Shown here: one piece after another, positions 21,036 to 34,100 of the stretch | Layout of the letters: every line of letters starts with the position of its first letter | Position numbering within the stretch: the first letter of the stretch is position 1 | NCBI RefSeq assembly: GCF_040807025.1 | Contig: NC_090942.1 | Coordinates: 78,411,987 to 78,475,986, forward strand | DNA: 64,000 bases | Origin: Struthio camelus | Lineage: Eukaryota; Chordata; Aves; Struthioniformes; Struthionidae | Direction: 5' to 3' | Program-made: the position numbers and the translations under genes | The notes under the pieces: model-generated | Databases searched by the model: none | What the model was told of the DNA's origin: nothing | What the model saw: only the letters and a program-made list of their open reading frames with translations

Positions 21036-24000
21036 TTGTGTATAGCCTACAGTTAATTTATCTGTCAGAGACCACTGTAAGCATGTGAATGGTTCTATCA
21101 GGGATGTCTGGGAGCCAGACTGCGTGAAGACTCAGAGAGGATCTGACCTACTTGTAGAACTGATTATTTTATCAGTAGTTGTTGATTGCAACATTATGCA
21201 ATAGTCTAGCTCTTGGCCTAGCAAAAACTGACTTGTTGGCTACCTCAGCAGGTGACATAGGAGAAATACAACAGCTATTCACTTAACAACAAACAAGCCT
21301 GTACATCTATGACATTGCATCCATAACAGAAAATACAGGACCAAATTATGCCATTTCATTTGAAGAGTCAATAAGTAAACTGCTTAAACGTTGTTTAAGA
21401 ATTCCAGCAGGAAATCCCACTGCAATCAGTGTTCAAGCAGTTGTTTCATAAAACAATCTCTTCTCCAAATACTGATAAATAATGCATGCAGAAGGATGAA
21501 GGCCAGAGAAAATAGCATGTTAGTAACGGTTGTGAATAGCAAATTGGAAAAGCTCAGCTTCAGCAAATGTGCAGGCTTGTGAGGGAGACACAGATCTTCC
21601 ATCCCTTCCTGCTCCTCAACAAACAGCTAAGCTAAAAGAGTCCAAAACCAGGCGTGTTCTGTTTTCTGTTGTTTGTGCAGTTCGTTGTTATTTGAAAGGC
21701 TGCTGTCTAGGATCAAGCCTCACAGAAATGAAACTTGCCACATGAGGGACTGCTCTAGAGTGCTAATTATTAATAATAAGGAATGAATTTATTACATGCT
21801 AAGAAATTGCAGTTCTCAGGCTCTGAAATGGCTGTTGGAAATCAGTGTAGGTAAGTGTGAAGTGAAACACATGGGGAAAAAACAATCCCAGCTCTACGGA
21901 TAAATGATGGACCATGAGCTGACTGTTGCTATTCAGGAATAAACTCTTGGGGTTATAATAGATAGCTTCATGAAAGTGTCAGCCCTGGGCTCAGCAGCGA
22001 TCAAAAAGCAAAGTGAATGTTAGGAATTGCTAGGAAAGGAAGGCACAACAAACCAGAAAACATTACAGTGCACCTCTCTAAATCTCTGCAGCTCTGGTTC
22101 CCAGTAGTTCAAAAAGGATGTAATTGCACGGGGTAAAGTTCAGAAAAGGGAGATGAGGTTGATGAAAGGTTTGCAATGGTTTCCCTGTGCCTGTTCCCTT
22201 CTTCCCCAGCCTTGGGAAGAGAAGACTGATGAGGATCTATGATAGAAATGTAGAAAATGTTGCTGTTGCGTAGTAGCATGAAGTAGAAACACACAGTGAG
22301 GTGAAGAGTGTGGGTCAGTTGTTCTCTCTGACCCTGGGAGTGGTGGGGAGCACCATGGGCATGGACAGATGGCGGGTTCAGACCAAGGGAAGGAGGTGGG
22401 TCTTCACGTAGATGTAGTTAGGCTCTTCAGCTCCTTGCTGCTGAAAGGTGAGAGATTATGTGTATTCAAGGGGCAGTTGAGAAGTTCATGGGAAGTAAAT
22501 CCATTGACAGTTACTAATTGCAAAGACACCAGCTTTGAGTTGGGAAGTCTGAGCTGCGGGATGTTGAAGCTCGCGAGAGTGTCTTAGGGAAGTGTCTGTA
22601 TATGCTTGCTCTGTTTACTTTTTTTCCTAACCCTCTGCTTTTGGGTGCTGCTAGGGCCTGGATACAGGGCTAGATGGACATTTTGTCTCATCCAGTTTGG
22701 CTGTTTTGAGTGAGTAGGCCACACAGCCTTGGAGTAGGTTAACTTATGTTATTGCAAATACTTAATTTTAGGCCTCTTCCTACAGGCTTCCAAATTTTAA
22801 AGAGCAGCTTCTAATGTTTGGGTTCCTTGGCCAAACAGAGGCCAAGGATATGGCAGGCAGTGCATGTTATTTTGATGCGTAATTACTAAACGGATGTGTA
22901 AGAGATATATAAGTTGAATATTGCAGCAAAGCTGAGTTAGTGTAAGTCGTGGTTTACAGTAGACTGTTACGTTAGAGTTATGAGCGGGACTTTCCGACAC
23001 ATAACGGTTGTCAGGAACCTGATTTAGAAGTAAGTTGGACTGAGGTTGCTCTGTGTTGATTGCCTTTCCCCTCTCAGTTCAGTTCATCTGGACAATCTCA
23101 TTTCAGATAGTTCCGTTGCTCCTCAGGCACTAAATGACTCAATTTTTCCTCATTATCTTACTTTGCCAACCACCTTTTTAGAGACAGCACTCAGTTTTGG
23201 AGCTGCCATAATGAAACAAATTCTCTCATGGCCCTTCCCTCCTCAGGTTTACTGAGAATTTTGTACCTAATGTGTTTTGCCAGACTGGTATGCAAAAACA
23301 TTTGATCACTACTTTCCACCAATATTCCCTCTCCAAGAGTGTTTGGCTTGGCAAAGTCTGTGTTAAAATACAACACATGTTCATAATGCACTTTGACTGG
23401 AGCCTTTAAAAAATATGTGAGAGAGTGGCACCATGCTGTTTGGAGTCTGAAGCTATCACAGAAAGAAATATCACTTCGTAGATCTTCTCTGGGTGGTGTG
23501 CACCAACATTTGCATCAAATTTGTTGCTCCAATATGCTTACAGGGCTGGATATTTACAACATCTAACTTCAAGCACCTGTGTTAGCAGCCTAGACTGTCT
23601 TTTTGATAACAGAGTGAGGGAGATAACGCAAGCCAGAGCAAGACCTCCATTTAAGTGCTCTGGATTGCTCCTTAGAGGTGCCTGTCCATGTTCACTGACT
23701 GCACAGGGAGCCTTGGGAGACACAGCTCCTAAGCCAGGCACCTCGGGTCAACAGTATGAGCCTTCTCCTGTGTGAACCTCTAACACTGGGCATCTCATTT
23801 TCATTTAAAAAAGAACAAAAACAGTTAGCTTCCCCTCTCCCGTAGTGGCCCTGCAGCACTGAACCTTAGAGAAGGCAGTGCATTTCCTTTCCATAGGCTG
23901 TAGCATACCCAGCTGGGGACCAGAGCAGTAATCCATACCACAGGGTACCATGCTTCCAGCCACAGCTGGGATTTGATGAGCCAGAAGTATGTAAAAAGTG

Positions 24001-25070
24001 TTTCTGATCAACATATTGTTGTCTCCTCTGCTGTGTTTTTTTTTTTTTCTAGATCATTAGATTGCCAGGGAAGCTGAGGCTCTTATGTGTATTTGTAGAC
24101 GCTACTGTGACACAAACCACATGCTACTGAGATTATCCGTGGCTCAGGGTCGCGATTGTTCTGTAGCTCCTTTTGCCTCTGTAGGCAATCATTTATATGT
24201 ACATTATATAACTCTGATTACCTGCACTTAAATTAACTTACCTTTGGTTTAATAAAGAGCCACCCTACTTTTGCATCATAATGCAAATAGATAAGAGATG
24301 AACGTCCATTCCATGGTTGGTAGGACAGTGTGTATGAACGATTATGGACTCTGTCCAGTCTGCTCCGACTACTTCATTCTTTTCTCTGCCTTCTCTGCAC
24401 TCTCACATGACTCCTAGCCATTTTGGAAAACATCACCCATAGTTTTATGTTTGTTGACAAGATATTTTGACCTATTTGTTGTGTATTGTCATTGTGCTTT
24501 CATTTGAGGACATCTGTGTTGGGAAGGAAGGTTCTCCAATCTGTATTTAAAATAAAAAACCTTGAGAAGTCATGCAGCCTAATTAACTAACATCAAGACA
24601 GATCTGTGTACCGAGAAGCATGTCCCTTTTTTTCCCACAATTCTGCCAGCTGGTCTAATAAAAGATACTGCTTTTATTTAGTAACTTTTCTCAGTAATAT
24701 AACTACTGCAGTCTTGAGTTAATAGTTCTGAAGGTCATTTTTATAACAGATACTCATTGATACCTAGAAACTAAAAGCTTTTTCATTTCAGTTGAAATAA
24801 GATTTTGCTAATCTAATGCAGATGAAATAGAATTAGGTGGAATTAAGGCATTCCGTAGTACTGCAATGCCTTTCCCCCACATTTTAGTGATTAACAGCAG
24901 AAAAGGAAACCCCTTTTTAACTTTTCAGGATTTTTTAAAATAAGTCATCCACAAGTCATGCTATAGTAACTGAAAAAAACCCTTCTGTTTGTTTGCTTTC
25001 TTCTTGGCACTCATTGTGATCTTAACATGCTTTTGCTAATGTATCTTGTCCTGCAATATTTTTTTAACAG
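21036..25070. other. Upstream region or first intron of PARVG
   Basis: No coding exon is recognised. The acceptor-like region before 25071 is T-rich (atatttttttaacag). If the donors at 20.6-21.0 kb are real, this is the 5'-most PARVG intron; otherwise it is intergenic. Confidence 0.55.
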
Positions 25071-25173
25071 CTAACCAGGAGTGAAAAAAAGACAATGGAT
25101 CCAGACTTTCTAAATGTGTTTACACTGCCTGTTGCACTTGATCAAGTTGGGGCTGAAAATAACATTGCTCAAG
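25071..25173 (+). CDS. PARVG: PARVG first coding exon (5' UTR end plus codons 1-26)
   Basis: Acceptor tttttttaacag at 25059-25070. There are 24 nt of 5' UTR, then ATG at 25095 in strong context (acaATGG), reading MDPDFLNVFTLPVALDQV.. to a phase-1 donor, aag/gtatgt. The part of the exon upstream of the ATG is open in the same frame but contains no other ATG, so this start is preferred. The MDPDFL opening matches mammalian MEPEFL. Confidence 0.88.
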
Positions 25174-28100
25174 GTATGTGCTTTAGGAACCAGGACAGAA
25201 AAAGGTCGAAGGACTGACCTAAAGAACTAAGCGGTACAAATGAATTATATTCTTTTTTCTAGCAGTGCTTCCAGGTTTAATCAGCTATAAGTAAACTCCT
25301 AGTGCGTAATTTGGTCTCTGACTCTCTAGAGGCAAATCATGAATCAGCAATATAAGTTTTAGCTGATCCCTTAACTGAAACTTAAACTTCATATACAAGG
25401 ATCTACCCATATTTGTTTCTTTATTTCCAGAATTGTTGCCTGGATCTTGATTTGAATTCCATTGCAACGTAATTTCTGATTGCAGTTGTAATACTCTCAT
25501 GTACCATCTTCTCCTTTCTAGGAAATCTGTTAAAATCAAAACTGTTTCTACATATCGCACTTGGTGATACTGGCTATTATTAAATTGATAGCAGATTCTA
25601 TTGAAAGCTTGCATTAGTCATATCTGATAGTTATAATGGATTTTGTTTGCTTCCTTTTGTAGGAGAGAAGAGGAAACTTATAAAACCCACCTCACACAAT
25701 AATCCCAAATTGGAAGAATTAAAACTGGTACCACTTATTTTACTATATTGTTTAAGCCTCACCCCAGATTGTTTTAACCTCTTGTGGTAGTGCTCAGCCA
25801 TGTAAATAACCAGCCTCTTTGGCCCCAGTCCCACACTTTCTAAGGACATAGACTTGATGCCAGAAGTGCCCCGTTACTAGTTCGTTGTAACTATAGTGTA
25901 ATAGCAAAGAGAATGGCCATGGTTGAAAGCAAATCCATGGTAACTTCCCTGTTACTAAAGGCTGATATTCTGATACATGCAAGTTTACTATCCTGATCCC
26001 ATGATAGCAAGTCTTTGGATTGCCTCCATGCTGATTTGCAACAGTTTTCTGTCCTGTCTTCTACTTTCCGTCTGCTGCTTACCAGTGGCAGCTGGCGTTG
26101 GGAAAGCCGTGATGCCTCCCAAGTAGGATAACGAGAGAGTGGAGACAGAAGGGACGAAGGGTCTGCAAGTCAGCACTGGAATTCAGGAGGACAGCTTGCA
26201 AAATCGTTGTATGGTACTTTGTCTGCTTGAGGTAACTGAAGGATGAAGCCTGTTTCACAGGAGAGTGCTTTATTTCCAAGTAATTTTGAAAATATCCCCT
26301 GTGCATTCAATCACCCTATTTTTCTAATGTCACAGCCCAGAGGAAGGTTAGCATACTGAAATTTCCTGGAAGAAAAGTGGCCCGTCTCTTTTGAGACCAG
26401 CACTTTTTGCATTATGGAGATACTAAAATTGTTATAAATATTAAGAAAACAAGCTTAGATTATGTGCTAATATGTGTATATATGGCAGTCATAAATCCAT
26501 AAAGGTATGTGTTTATGATGTTTTCTTAAACCTTCATGCACACTCAATCAAGAAGATTTAATTTTTATGTCAGGCTCTCACAATATTTTTATACCAAAGA
26601 GAGGTTTTGAAAGGTAGTATTGCAAAATGCAATTATATTGTCTACAGAGACACTGAATATGTTCTTTTCAGACTGCCAAGAATAAAGAGATTTCCTTAGT
26701 TTATGAAGATTTCCGTGAGCTTCAGTGTTTAATCCATTTCCTATCAGAGTCTCTTGAAATAATGTTTTTTTACCCTCTAACTTCTCTTCTGTGGAAGATG
26801 AGGAGGTGCGATTTGGGACCTGAAGGAAGGGCAATCTCCTGTGTGCCTGTCAGTGCCACCAATTCTCATCTTGATCTAAATAAAGGGTTCACAGGTCCTT
26901 TAGAGAAGAGATTATGATGGGGGGCACTGAGTTATCTTCAAGGGAAGAATAAGGGAAGCAGAGAAAGTCATTTGAGAAAGATACTGCATTCCAGTGCATT
27001 TTGATCTTGAGGTGGCTTTTGGGAGCTAGGAAACATGAACGGTCAACTGGCTTGCTGTAGTTGTTATAAATATCAAACTGCAGGTAAAATACAAGCTGGT
27101 TACAGTTAGATGCTAGTAGCAAACCTCTTTTTTGTGTATCCTCTTTCTCCTTTCCCTGCTTCCTCCTTTTTACACGCAACTGGCTGCTCCACAGCTGAAT
27201 GGGGCTCAAATAACTGGACTTAAAACAGAGTTGTCTCGGCTGCAGGCTGTGGTCATCGCTGTTAGGAGCTGAGGCAGCAAACAAGGAATCTCATAAATCT
27301 GCACTTCGCAGTGCGGTTCATTTGACTGTACCATTCCTTTGAGGGTACCAGTGTATCCCTTGCAAATCTAAAGCATCACCAGTACTTGAACAGTAAGCGT
27401 TAGCTGAGGAGCACAGCTTTTTGCTCTAGAAAAGTGCAAGTTCCTTTTTAGCTGAGGAAGTGTATTTCGAACACTTTCACAGCTTCTCAGTTCAGGGAAG
27501 TGCCAGAACAAGTCATTCTTGTCTCTTGTGCAGTTTCAAGCATCCCAGAGATTTTTTTTTAACGGACCACTTTTTATATTTTTATTACCTTTGGCTAGCC
27601 CACAGGGATCTGCTGCGAATTCTTTCCTCTATTTACAGTGAGTAGGAAGGCTATTATCCACAAAACAAACTCCAAACAGTCACCTGTAGCAATAATAATA
27701 GCAATACCAGCAATAATAGCCTCCTCTTTCTGGAGGTTCTTGCTAATAGCCAGCTGGGGCCAGTGCTTTTCAGTTCCGCTTCAGCCTGTGGACTTTGTGC
27801 AGCCAGTCAGTCATCAGTGCTCAGAAGACAGGCTGATCGTCACCCTTTCCTGTAGGGTCTCGCAGCTGCAGTGTGGTTAGAAACGGCAGCGGTGTCTGAA
27901 TGCTAATCCCCCTTCATCAGCTCGCGTTGTGAGAGGCGGTGAAGAGGGATGAAGGAATCACTAGCACGGATTGAGGGACTACGTGGGGAGGAAGTGTTTT
28001 CCTCGGATAACGCCCTCGCCACAATTCTTCCCCCGATAGCTGCTGTTGATAGCAGTAAGTCTGACAATGCACGGTGAATGTGCTTCCAAGGGTCTCTGCT

Positions 28101-31100
28101 TGGTTACAGGATCATGCTGTATTGGAATATTAATCCTGGTCCTTTTTCCTTTATGTTAGCATATGTAGGCAAAGAGTGCACTTAGGGAAAAGCTTATGGA
28201 TTCTTCTGGACTTGTGTGTATGAGCGCAGGGCACGAGGGTCTGGCTGCAGAGAAAAAGGAATGTAACTGGGAGCACGAGTCCTGCTCAGTTGCAGCCACC
28301 CCTTGGCTTCCTAAGCAGTTTCCCCTTGCACAAGTAGGAAGAATAATGGAAAGAGCAATGAAAGGAATGTCACGTAAGAAAATGAGGGGAGAAAGAGTCC
28401 CCTTCTACCCCCCCTCCAATAATTTGGAGAGAGAATAGTACAAAATTGCAGAAAGAAAAAGAAAACAAAAATAGGAGAGAAAAGGCAAGAGTGCTAGTTA
28501 TATGAATGATTGCAATAAACAGCAGAACGGGTGAAGCCTCTTTCCTCATGAACTTTTGTCTCAAGGGAGTGTGTGTGTGTGTGTGAAGGTGCAACATGGA
28601 ACAGCACTGAATATAGGTTTAAACAACAAGAATACAGTTGTCAACTGCTTTCTTTTCCTCTACAGTTATTGATTGACTGGATTAACACAACTCTGAAGCA
28701 GGAACACATAGTAGTCAAAAGTCTGGAGGAAGATTTGTTCGACGGACTGGTGCTTCATCATCTTCTGGGTAAGCTGCCTTTTTGAGTTTAGTTCCCAAGA
28801 AAATCAAGCAGGAACTTTCTGATCAAAGGATAAACATCATGACTTGGAATAGTAGTAGGGCTGCTGGAATCTCACTGCTCTTTAATGGAAAAACAGAAGT
28901 GCACTATGAACAACTGGTGATTATTGCAATTCTGAACAAATGCCTGCTGATCGTTTATTGTTTTTATATAGTTACTTTTTCTTCTTGTGATGTTACCAGA
29001 AACATGGGATGGAATCAGCACTGAAATTTATATGTTTTTTTCTGCTTAAAAAAAAATTTAGGCCTAAAACACTGGACTGGAACCAGAGCCGATGAAAAAT
29101 TCTAAGAGGCTCTCTTCATTTCAGGGGGCTTATATGAAGATGTGACTGCTGGAAACAGCCTTTTGGTCCATTTCTATCTCTCCATCTCGCCTGTCCCTAC
29201 TTTGCTGTTTTTCCCCTTTCACTTTCCTCAAGGATGCTTTCAAACTGTATCTCCTTTTCATCAAGGCTGAGGACAGTAGTGTGGGTAAAGTTGGCTTAAT
29301 TTCCTAGATAAGTTGCCCAGCAGTGGGTTGGGATTTCTTCTATTTATGTGCGCTGATATGGCCTTTGTGAAGTGATCTGCAGGGAAGGTCCACTCACTGT
29401 GTTCCTGTAGCTGCCACCAGGAAAACAAGGAACACCGTGTGCTAGGGTTGGGGAGTGATGCTGTGAACAGTGACTTGAGTCCCACCTCCGTTGCAGAGCT
29501 TCACTGATTTTTACTGAGGCTTTTGGAGAGCACAGAAATTTAACAAGGCATATGCAGCTGCAGGATGTGGGTCTGTGCTATGGAGGCTATTAAGCGGTAT
29601 GAGGCATTTAAAGCAAGACTTTGTGTGCTTTGCTGTGATTTTATGGTTTTGTCCTTCTTCTTCATATGAAGAAAACCTAGGATCCCTCAAGCTGGATGTT
29701 GACAAGATTGCATTAACAGAAAAAAAACAGCGACAGAAGCTCTCTGTGATTCTGGAAGCTGTGGCTAAGTGTTTGCAGCTGGAAGAAAATCAGCTGAAAT
29801 GGAGCGTGGAATGTAGGTGCAGAAGAGAAATTGGAGGGAATTACCCATGCCAGGGTGTCCTCTGCTATAAGGCTGCTGTGAGGCAAAGGAAGTTCTTGGG
29901 ATTAGGTTGCCACAACAGGAATTAAATAACATTTCAATTACTAGTTGAGTTGCAAATCAGACAGGAATATCTGACCAACACTGAGTCACGCAAGCTTCAT
30001 TCTCTAAGTGTGTGGACCACTCTCTAGGTTATGCACTGCTTGCAGCCCTCCGCATCCTTGTGTACGTCTCGCCACATGTTAAGTTGTGGTACTGCTTATT
30101 TGTGATATTATATAACCCCCAATCTGATGTCCCACATGTGATATGGCCTTCCATGACTTGGGATCCCCTGCACAGGGAAAATTTAGGTTATTACGGTGAG
30201 ACTGAATTGCTTTGCATGCTAAACATTATGTTCTTTCTTTATATGGAATAGCTATCTTGACAAAGGACTTACTGAGCACGCTGCATCTTTTGATTGCAAT
30301 AGCAAAGCACTTCCAACCCAATCTGGCTATTCCTCCAAATGTTCGAGTGGAAACAATCACTATTGAGGTAATTACAGTTTTTATATTTGTTACTATGGAT
30401 CACAGAGACCTTTCACAAGACTTAGTTTGCTTAGAATTAGGGAGAAGGGTGGGTATAGCTGTAAAAAAGATACTTTTTTTTGCTTTCGGTGAACTACACC
30501 TTTTAATTTCCAGGAATTTGTTTGTTGTTCTAAACTATCACTTTGTGCTCAGTTCAGATGCTGTATCTTCAAAAGGGCAGAAACACTCTGCTCTCTCCAC
30601 TCCTTGAGCTAAAAAAGGGTCCAAATTGAAAACAGGTGTTGATCTTTGTAAATTAAGAAAAATGGAACAAATTTGGTTTTTGCTACCTCTAAGTGTTTTA
30701 AAATAGACACCTGCACTCTTAAATCATGACATTTGTTTAATGCTAAGCATTTCTTTCTTTCGGGGAAAGGAGTTTTTATTGTCTGTCCAGGTCACATTTT
30801 GGTATTTTTCTCTACAAGCTGAGATCTACATGCTTTCTTTCTCTGCCTTGTTTCTTGAGGTCAATGCTGAGATTCACATGTGATTCTATGTCTCTGGGAC
30901 TTTAGGAAAACATCACATTTCCCACAGTTTTGTCACACTTTTAACAAACAGGTTGCAATTTGGTCATGTTGTGAGCCCAGCACACAGTCTGTATGCCCAT
31001 TAGCTAGCGCTCTTCCCTCTTTGAAGTATCAAAACTGGGGCTGAAATGGTGCATGTGCTTAAGCTACATACTTGACTTGGAGAGGATTACAAACATTCTG

Positions 31101-34100
31101 GAGGGATAGCCTCTTCTGGGACTGGATTCTGCCAAGGTAGCCATTTTGGCCCCCTCCCAGCCTAGCACTTAAGCACATGAGTAGCGTCTCTGATTTCTAA
31201 TTGGAGTCTAAATTGCACATTGCTGGGTCAGAGTCGGAAGCTCATGTAGTGTGGTCTGCTTAGTTACAATTCAGCCTGTTAGTAAAGCAGGCCGCTGTGC
31301 AGTTCCTTACTTGGTTGTGGGGGCCTCAGCCACTCTGAAATCAGGTGGGATCATTTGCGAAAGCACAGCCTCGGAAATGGATATTAACTCTGAAGGAAAG
31401 ACAAATGGCAGTGGAGGTAACATGGGTGATGGGTGACGCCATAGGTTATGGTAGCGAGCCAATTCTTAAGAGAAATTAATGCGCTTGAGGGGGAAAAGAA
31501 ATTGGTAAAAGTGAGGGAAGCCCATGAAGAGAGGGGTTCAGAAGAGGGGCAGAAAAACTGTAAAAGTGTTTGAGGGCAGGAAAGGGAAGAAGCAGAAGAG
31601 ATGGGCGAAGGGCCGGCCTTCCCGTGATGCGGGTGGGCAGCAAGGGCCTGCCTTTGTCCTGGCGTGCTGGATGTGCTCGCTGCCCGGGAGAGCTCGCAGC
31701 AAGTGGGGAGTCAGCAGTCACGGTGGCAGGAAGAGCCTGGAACATCTCCGCAATGTATTGACCCAAAACACTTGACTCAAGATGTAAAAAGAGAATGGGT
31801 TTGACTGCCTATAAGGGGAGACAAGCACCAAATACTTCCCTATGGAAGAGACATTGCTCAAGTGCCTGAATAAAGCAGCAGGCGTATGCAGGCATGCTCG
31901 TTCTCTCCTGCTTCTTCTGACTGTCAGTTGAGTTGTTAGTCACCTGTGATAACTGAAAGATGCACTGTTTTTTGATAGTGTGTGGGATACTCAGGTCTAT
32001 ACAAATGGTTAGAGCTGAGGAAAAAGGTGCAAGGGCACAAGCAAAGATCCCAAGTAGCTTCAGCAACAGGCAGAATTGTCATCCTGTGTCTAAGCAGGCC
32101 TCCAAACTGAAAGTCCCTGTGGAGGAATTCATAGATGGGTGGCAGGCTGAGCAGTGAGGTCCTTCTACAGCAGAGGCGACCACCTCCAGGGCTGTAAAAT
32201 TAAAGGTTCCTTAACGCAGTGAGCCGCACAAAGAGATCACTGTGGGTTCAAGTCTGCCCAAACCAGCTTAGCACGGACATCAGCCATCCGAGCTAACGAG
32301 CCAGCCCCTGGATGTCACCAGCTGAGGGACCTCGGGCTTTTCCCTTTGCTTTCTCTTATGGGGAAATGGGTAATTTCTGGTTGAAGAGTGAAGAGAGCAG
32401 AAGGGAGCAGCAACCTCTTAAAGGGCCTGCACTAATTTTACTGATGTTCTTGAGTAAATGCCCTCTGGTAAGTGCTTATGGCACCAAACAGGTCGTGAAG
32501 GTCTCCTTACTGCTTTCAGGTTTTTTGTGAAACAGGAAAATATTTGTTGTCTGTTTAACAGAACACCTCCAGGGGATTAAAGACAGAAACTGCAGTGGAA
32601 TATATCACCGATATCAAGTAAGAGGGGCATATATATTAGCTTTTACACTGTGAATCAGAAAGGAAATGTGAGTGGGGAGGTTCTCCCTTAAAAGAAAGCT
32701 AGGAGCGTGATGACAGTGCGGGATGATAACACCCAGGAATGCAAATGTGTATAAACTGTTTTGGGGTTTTCTTTTTTTGTTCCCCTGCCCCAACTAAAGT
32801 ATTATGGTCTAAGGCATTATAGTCTAAGACCTTTTTTTGTTCCCCTGCCCCAACTAAAGTATTATGGTCTAAGGCATTATAGTCTAAGACCTTTCTGTTT
32901 TACTCTTTATTTAAACTCCTCTAAAAGAATGTCTATGAGCTTTTCTGAGGTTTAGTGTTTGTTATTGCTGTATTGGAATTAGTGCCTGAAGTAAAGGCAC
33001 TAATCAATCCTCATTAGGTTTTACTGGTAGTAGTAAAACCTAACAAAGATAATAGTAAAAATCCAGTATTGTACGTTTACGTGCCCAAGACTAATTGGAA
33101 ATTGTGTAAATCCACAGGGGTTTAAACCTACTAACAATTTATTGCAATTGTGTTATTAATTTAAGAAAAAGGCAGCAGTTTTTCTTTATTTTACTGTTGA
33201 ACAACTAAGCTTTGAGCTTGCTGAGTTTGTGAGGTGCTCTGATTATTAAATGAGTTGCATAGAAGGATACCATTTATACACAGAGTATGGACGTCTTTCC
33301 AAGAATTAGAAACAGATTTTCCTACTATCGTCTTTTATAGGCAGAACATCTTTAAATTTTAATATCATGAGGAGCTTATTGGAAGAGGATATTATGGGTT
33401 ATGCTTATAAAATAAATGTTTATTGGTCTGTGTGCCAGTTTTAAAATGTTATCTACTTCTAAGTGCCTGTACACATATACAGCATACTTAAAAATGTCTG
33501 TTGGAGAGTTACTTTGACGTAAAGTTAATGACACTTTGTACTGTATCTCCTTTTTTACAAGAAGCCTGATGGCACAGATAAGTTTTGCTTATGAATAAGA
33601 TCAGTTCTGCTCAACATTATTTTCTAATTCTTTCTTTTTATTGCACTTTTAGAGAAAATTTAGAAGACCAGTCAAGTAAGTAATCACATGGACAAATTCA
33701 GTGTTTCTCTATTATGCACTGTATTGCACCAAATTCTGATCCATTTACCTCCTGATAAAATTGCTATGCTCTTATTAGAGCTAACAGTTTCATGGGTTTC
33801 TCATAGGGTTTTTCTTCCAAGTGTCTTCTGTTAACGTCTGTTCATATCAGCACAATATAGTTTGGGGAAAAAAACGCAAGTATTGATCTTGCTCACTTCA
33901 GTGGAACTGTTTGTGAACATAATGGGCCCGAGAATTGTGCTTCAAATTGGTACCAATTTTAGCGTCTTTTCCTTTCTGTAGTTTGCCAAATCAGGTTTTG
34001 AAATTTCTGAGTACATGATTTTGGACAGCAGCTCAGTAAAACAGACATCCCCCCAGATTTTACCCTTAGGAAACACCTCCTAAGCATGTGAAACATTAGA

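Larger units (their letters stand above)
32618..33652 (+). other. PARVG: PARVG intron 6
   Basis: Holds the 60-bp tandem duplication and the two hairpins listed separately; the rest is AT-rich. Confidence 0.85.

Noticed and set aside
29575..30607. Frames of 116 and 131 codons extending past PARVG exons 4 and 5
   Set aside because: They are exon frames reading through into introns, not separate genes.
32160..32290. tRNA-like word gggttcaagtc
   Set aside because: Only a T-arm-like word; no acceptor stem or anticodon arm can be built around it.
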